This document shows, in pieces, positions 42,748 through 46,255 of a DNA stretch of 46,255 nt. The stretch comes from Stentor roeselii. Its lineage: Eukaryota > Ciliophora > Heterotrichea > Heterotrichida > Stentoridae. The translations under genes and the position numbers were made by a program. Under the pieces are notes generated by a model. It saw only the letters and a list, made by a program, of their open reading frames with translations, did no database searches and was not told the DNA's origin. The stretch spans positions 1-46,255 of the forward strand of contig RSEH01000326.1 in the NCBI GenBank assembly GCA_006503475.1. The letters run 5' to 3'. Position 1 is the first letter of the stretch. Every line of letters begins with the position of its first letter.

Positions 42748-43878
42748 TTATCTCTTGTTTCGAAAGGCACATCCTCTGAGCATAACGTGATTCGTGTCAT
42801 TAGATGAGCTAATCTGATTCCCTCTCTTAAGTGCAACACTAACAGGGCCTCGAGTTTTATTCCTCTTGAGAAACTTTTTTTTGAACTTTTCCTTATCCAA
42901 TTTTCCATCAGAAGTTATCAAAAACTCGCAAGTGCCCAAATTGAGAAAATTATGTCTTTTTCCAAAAAACAGAACTTCAAAAATGTCTCCTGCTTCAGCA
43001 AAAGTATTTCCTTCAACTTCAATCGTAGGGGTTGTACATTCCATTGATTCTCTCCATGTTTTGCAATGAACTCTTCTAAAGAAATGACAGAGTTCATGCA
43101 AAAGTACATAGAACGTAGCCCCTTTATTTAATTCTAATGTAGATGTTTCAAACTCAATCAAATAAATCTTTCTGTCGTAAGTTGTAAAGCCATCAACATT
43201 ATACATAGTAAAAGACCCTGCATCAACAATAACAATTCTTCTCAAAACTCGATCAATGATTACTTCAACAGGTTCTGAATTATCACTTGATATCAGATTT
43301 TCAAAATACTCGACAAACATTGAGTGCCGAAACAAAAAGTTTGTAAAATCTTCGATCAATGGGATAAAGTCAGTAGTGAAAGATAATTCGCTGTAAAATA
43401 TTGGAAGTTCTGATGAAATTGTTGTAAAAGACTTTAACTGGGAAAATAACAAAAGAGCTGAAATGTTGAATGATATTAATTCTTCAGAGCATATAACTCT
43501 CTTTAGAATTTTTGAAAAACTTGCATTAATCAGTCGAGCGAACTGTTTTAAAATCGTTTTGAAATTTATTTGGTGAGAGATGAAATTAGTTATGAAGTTT
43601 AAAAGAAAGGCTGCAAGAGCTTCTTCTATTTCAATAGGCTCTTCTAAACTTTTATTCCAAAATATTTCACTCAAACTTTCCAATTCCAGGTTCAAAATAT
43701 GTAAAACATTTGTAAGTTTGTCAATAACTAGAGATTCAAGTTCAGAGAAAGGTATTTTATAGAAATTTACGACGATTTGATTTAAAACTTCTTGATCAAT
43801 CAATTGAGCAGCTTTTATGACTTTTGAGTTTAAGAATTGCATGTTAAAAATCCTTTGAAAATTTGGCATGGTAATCAT
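42748..43878 (-). CDS. Putative zinc metallopeptidase
   Basis: 376 residues from the ATG at 43878 (a nearby ATG at 43869 is also possible). It has FYVLLHELCHFFRRVHC: HExxH plus a further His at the spacing of metzincins (HExxHxxxxxH), although the usual Gly is Arg. About 20 residues on, a Glu-containing EVEGNTFAEAGDIFE offers an alternative gluzincin-type third ligand. The N-terminal 220 residues are helical and unfamiliar. No signal peptide is visible. A broken copy of its C-terminal region lies about 240 nt beyond its start on the opposite strand. Function is inferred only from the motif. Confidence 0.62.
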   Translation of the reverse strand: MITMPNFQRIFNMQFLNSKVIKAAQLIDQEVLNQIVVNFYKIPFSELESLVIDKLTNVLHILNLELESLSEIFWNKSLEEPIEIEEALAAFLLNFITNFISHQINFKTILKQFARLINASFSKILKRVICSEELISFNISALLLFSQLKSFTTISSELPIFYSELSFTTDFIPLIEDFTNFLFRHSMFVEYFENLISSDNSEPVEVIIDRVLRRIVIVDAGSFTMYNVDGFTTYDRKIYLIEFETSTLELNKGATFYVLLHELCHFFRRVHCKTWRESMECTTPTIEVEGNTFAEAGDIFEVLFFGKRHNFLNLGTCEFLITSDGKLDKEKFKKKFLKRNKTRGPVSVALKRGNQISSSNDTNHVMLRGCAFRNKR

Positions 43879-44115
43879 TTTTATATTAAGATTTATCAAT
43901 GTATTGAATTAAATCATCTAATATGGAAAAATTTGTAGACATTTTAAGTGTTTAATAAATTAAGTAAAATGATTTTTTTTATATTTAAATGGTTAAATGT
44001 TTTAATTCCTTTATTTCTTCATGATATCTAGCTGTTTAGATTTATTGAATATGAAAATATAATTTAAAGTACAAAAATTCAGTGGGATGATTAGCTTAAT
44101 GTTGAATAGCTGTCT

Positions 44116-44397
44116 TTGTCATACGCCTGGAATGTATATGAGGCTGCTCGAGTGATTCTCGATGTATTTAAAGGTCCCGAATTCGCTTGTTTGAACTTGG
44201 ACACTTGCATGTTTTTAATTACTTCTGATGAAAGGATGAAAATGGAAGAGATCACAGAAAACTTTTTGAGTAAACATGAAACTAAAAATTCTGACTTTGT
44301 CGAACTTAAAAAGGAAAATTTATTAGCGCTTCAAGAAATATGGAATCTTCTTACGTTGAACTCAAGGGATGTGCCTTTCCAAACCAAAATAATTTGA
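44116..44397 (+). pseudogene. Inverted truncated copy of the metallopeptidase 3' end
   Basis: The translation aligns with the last ~75 residues of the metallopeptidase: LNLDTCMFLITSDERM against LNLGTCEFLITSDGKL, then NFLSKHETK against KFLKRNKTR, and DVPFQTKI against GCAFRNKR. It lacks the HELCH active-site region, has no in-frame ATG until the middle of the copy, and an in-frame TAG lies at 44107. It is on the opposite strand from the parent, so this is an inverted partial duplication. Expression is not expected. Confidence 0.7.
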
Positions 44398-44992
44398 ATT
44401 AGAAATAACTAAGATAATTATCACTAAAAAATATATTTCATGAATATTTACCAATTATTATTATCATAATATACTTTACCAAATATTTTGTATTTATACG
44501 ATTTCATTACACAAGACTCATTAATCATCTTAGCTTTTCAATTAAAATCTGAAATCAAGCTGAAAAAAATGTCTGAACGAATTTGAAGTTTCTAAATTCC
44601 ATTTGTTTGCAGGAAGAAACAATATATTTTAAATTCAAGCAAAGACAGATCCTAAAGTTAAGCTGGCATTTTTTACAATAGAAGTTTTAAATCAAATTAC
44701 ATAAATTTTGATTAAATGGCTCTCTGCTAACTTGAATCTCTTGTTGTTCACAAGTTTAAATTATTTGGATTCTTTGAACCAGAATTGGAAAGTTTGAGCG
44801 AATGTTTTCGGAATAAAGTTTAGAAATGCCTATCCATATAGAAGAAGGTTTGCAGCATTATTTTTAATAAACATCAATATTAAAATATGCTTGATTCATA
44901 TATCTATAATTCAATTGTGATTAGATTATAACTTCTTTTTATGGATATTAGAACTATAAATATAACTACTCCTAATATTATTATTTTGAATC
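44398..44992. other. AT-rich intergenic region
   Basis: 595 bp, strongly AT-rich, with no ORF above about 40 codons. No RNA gene or repeat is recognised. Confidence 0.5.
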
Positions 44993-46255
44993 CTAAAACC
45001 TTTCGAAGAAACTTGTAATATCTCGAGACGACTTTGTAAGTGAGGCCAAATCTCTTTGCAAAATAGCTCTTTTCGCATTGATTTTTTCTACCTCAGGAAA
45101 AAGTCGAGAGCTCTCATTACCATAATCTTTATTCAAAGATTCAAATAGGTTATTTTTCAATTTCTTAATGCAACCTTGAACAAGGTAATACTTAACTAAT
45201 TTTGGAAAGTTTCTGATAATATTAACTTTCGATTCATTATATAAACTATAAACCAATTGAATCAATGGATCTGATCCATTTTCATTTTTGACCATCTCTA
45301 CTTTACAATCAACTGTTTCATATTCTAAAACTAACATGTTCTTTATCCTATTCTCAGCTTTCAGAGAACTTTGATCCAAAGCTTCATCAAGTTTCGAAAA
45401 AATAAAGTACTTAAAAGTTTTCATTTCTTTCATAAAATCATCATATACTAATCCAAAAATTCTCGGAATTTCATTTCTGCATTTTGAAACAGTCTCTAAA
45501 ATTGGTTCTTGTTTTTCTAAAATCTTTTTTTGAAGAATTTTTTTAACTACTTGAGTTGAAATAGTAGGAACTCCCTCAAGACCCATTGAATATTGATAAA
45601 TAGTTTTGCATTCATTGACCAAAGAATCATACTCAGAATTTTTTTTGTCACTATTAACAACTTCTTTTATTCCTTCTAATAAATTTCTAAAGCTGAACCC
45701 TCCTTTCAAACTATTTTTGATATCAATGATATACTTTCCTTCTAAGACATCGTCTATTTTCATGAATAAAGTATTAATAGTTTCTTGAGCGAACATAAAA
45801 TAATTAGAGATATCTTCATATTTGGGTCCAAGTTGATTTAAGTCTTTAAGTACTCTATCTCGATGCTGAGAGATCTGTTTCTGAATTTCAGGTAGTTTTG
45901 CCATAACGTGTTCCTTGAAAACTTCTTCAAGTTTTGTTCTTAGCGAGTTGACTCCAAACATATCAGGGTACTTGGAATAAGCACTCTCGGTATCATTAAA
46001 AAACTTATTTTCTATTGCGATTTGCTGCTCAAGACTAATTTTTCTATCGATAGAGTCTTGTGACCTGCACATCACTCCGAAATGGCCGAGTCCAGTTCTT
46101 ATTCGAGGGTTGATTACACTCCCTGGGTCTTGGCAAATGTCCATTTTTGTAAAAATCAAGATAGTCCTCTCGAGTTTTGGATCAGCTTCACGAGCCTTTC
46201 GAAGAGATATCGAGTTGTTCAAGTCGACAGCTGAGTTACAGATTGCTAAGATGAT
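44993..46255 (-). CDS. Dynamin-family large GTPase, 5' part off-window
   Basis: The frame is open to the right edge, giving the C-terminal 420 residues. It begins IILAICNSAVDLNNSISL, followed by the G4 motif TKMD, then RTGLGHFGVMCRSQDSIDRK, the standard end of the dynamin GTPase domain. A mostly helical middle domain and an assembly/GED-like C-terminus follow. No pleckstrin-homology or Pro-rich domain is visible, as in dynamin-related proteins of organelle division or Mx-like types. The G1-G3 motifs are beyond the window. The reading is AT-rich compared with the conserved genes on the left. Confidence 0.85.
   Translation of the reverse strand: MILAICNSAVDLNNSISLRKAREADPKLERTILIFTKMDICQDPGSVINPRIRTGLGHFGVMCRSQDSIDRKISLEQQIAIENKFFNDTESAYSKYPDMFGVNSLRTKLEEVFKEHVMAKLPEIQKQISQHRDRVLKDLNQLGPKYEDISNYFMFAQETINTLFMKIDDVLEGKYIIDIKNSLKGGFSFRNLLEGIKEVVNSDKKNSEYDSLVNECKTIYQYSMGLEGVPTISTQVVKKILQKKILEKQEPILETVSKCRNEIPRIFGLVYDDFMKEMKTFKYFIFSKLDEALDQSSLKAENRIKNMLVLEYETVDCKVEMVKNENGSDPLIQLVYSLYNESKVNIIRNFPKLVKYYLVQGCIKKLKNNLFESLNKDYGNESSRLFPEVEKINAKRAILQRDLASLTKSSRDITSFFERF

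Noticed and set aside
1-46255. Ciliate code with reassigned stops (Tetrahymena, Blepharisma or Condylostoma type)
   Set aside because: TAA, TAG and TGA each terminate recognised full-length proteins, for example TGA for Rab, kinesin and the RGS protein.
1-46255. CRISPR arrays, insertion sequences, phage genes
   Set aside because: No regularly spaced repeats, transposase or phage protein was seen; the genes are eukaryotic.
1-46255. tRNA or snRNA genes
   Set aside because: I looked in the longer gaps for GTTCRANNC-type T-arms and cloverleaf pairing and found none. A covariance-model scan would be decisive.
1-46255. Telomere at either end
   Set aside because: Both edges lie inside coding sequence; no telomeric repeat is present.

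Overview
This window looks like macronuclear DNA from a heterotrich ciliate close to Stentor. Three features point that way. Protein genes are single long ORFs packed with very small gaps. TAA, TAG and TGA all end conserved proteins, so the standard code is in use, unlike many ciliates. Three genes are interrupted by exactly 15-nt, GT...TAG introns, the size published for Stentor coeruleus. The species call is an inference: no rRNA, tRNA or telomere was seen.

Layout. 1-13.4 kb: the 3' part of a secreted PHB/PHA-depolymerase-like esterase, an AT-rich gap with a short repeat, a bacterial-type sirtuin, a coiled-coil protein, eIF2A, a divergent kinesin, a GH47 alpha-mannosidase (intron), a Rab4-like GTPase, a small membrane protein (intron) and two coiled-coil proteins. 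13.7-22 kb: a casein kinase 1, a MAK/ICK-type ciliary kinase, a protein fusing 14 WD40 repeats (two propellers), ankyrin-like repeats and a six-helix TRP-like channel, mitochondrial ribosomal protein bS6m, and an amino-acid transporter. 22-24.2 kb: a small lipid-anchored-looking MGC protein with a decayed duplicate about 1 kb away, and a lysine-rich protein. 24.4-33.4 kb: a tandem-SAM protein, a seven-helix RGS protein, a TPR/IQ protein, an NRF6-like acyltransferase, a rhodanese-like protein ending in a CaaX box, a hypothetical protein, an EF-hand protein and a cysteine-rich protein. 33.4-42.4 kb: adenylate kinase 7 (intron), a RINT1/Tip20-like tether, a charged helical protein, a stand-alone Rrp5 C-terminal HAT module, a cullin-3-like scaffold and Atg4. 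42.4-46.3 kb: a less conserved, more AT-rich stretch with a putative zinc metallopeptidase, an inverted broken copy of its 3' end, and a dynamin-family GTPase cut by the right edge.

How the genes relate. There is no operon logic. Several genes fit cilium biology (MAK-type kinase, AK7, the kinesin-like protein), secretory and endosomal traffic (Rab4, RINT1, GH47, dynamin) and autophagy or ubiquitin control (Atg4, cullin). The main points of interest are the 15-nt introns, divergent start codons only 11, 15 and 23 nt apart, the WD40-channel fusion, and two local duplications with decayed copies.
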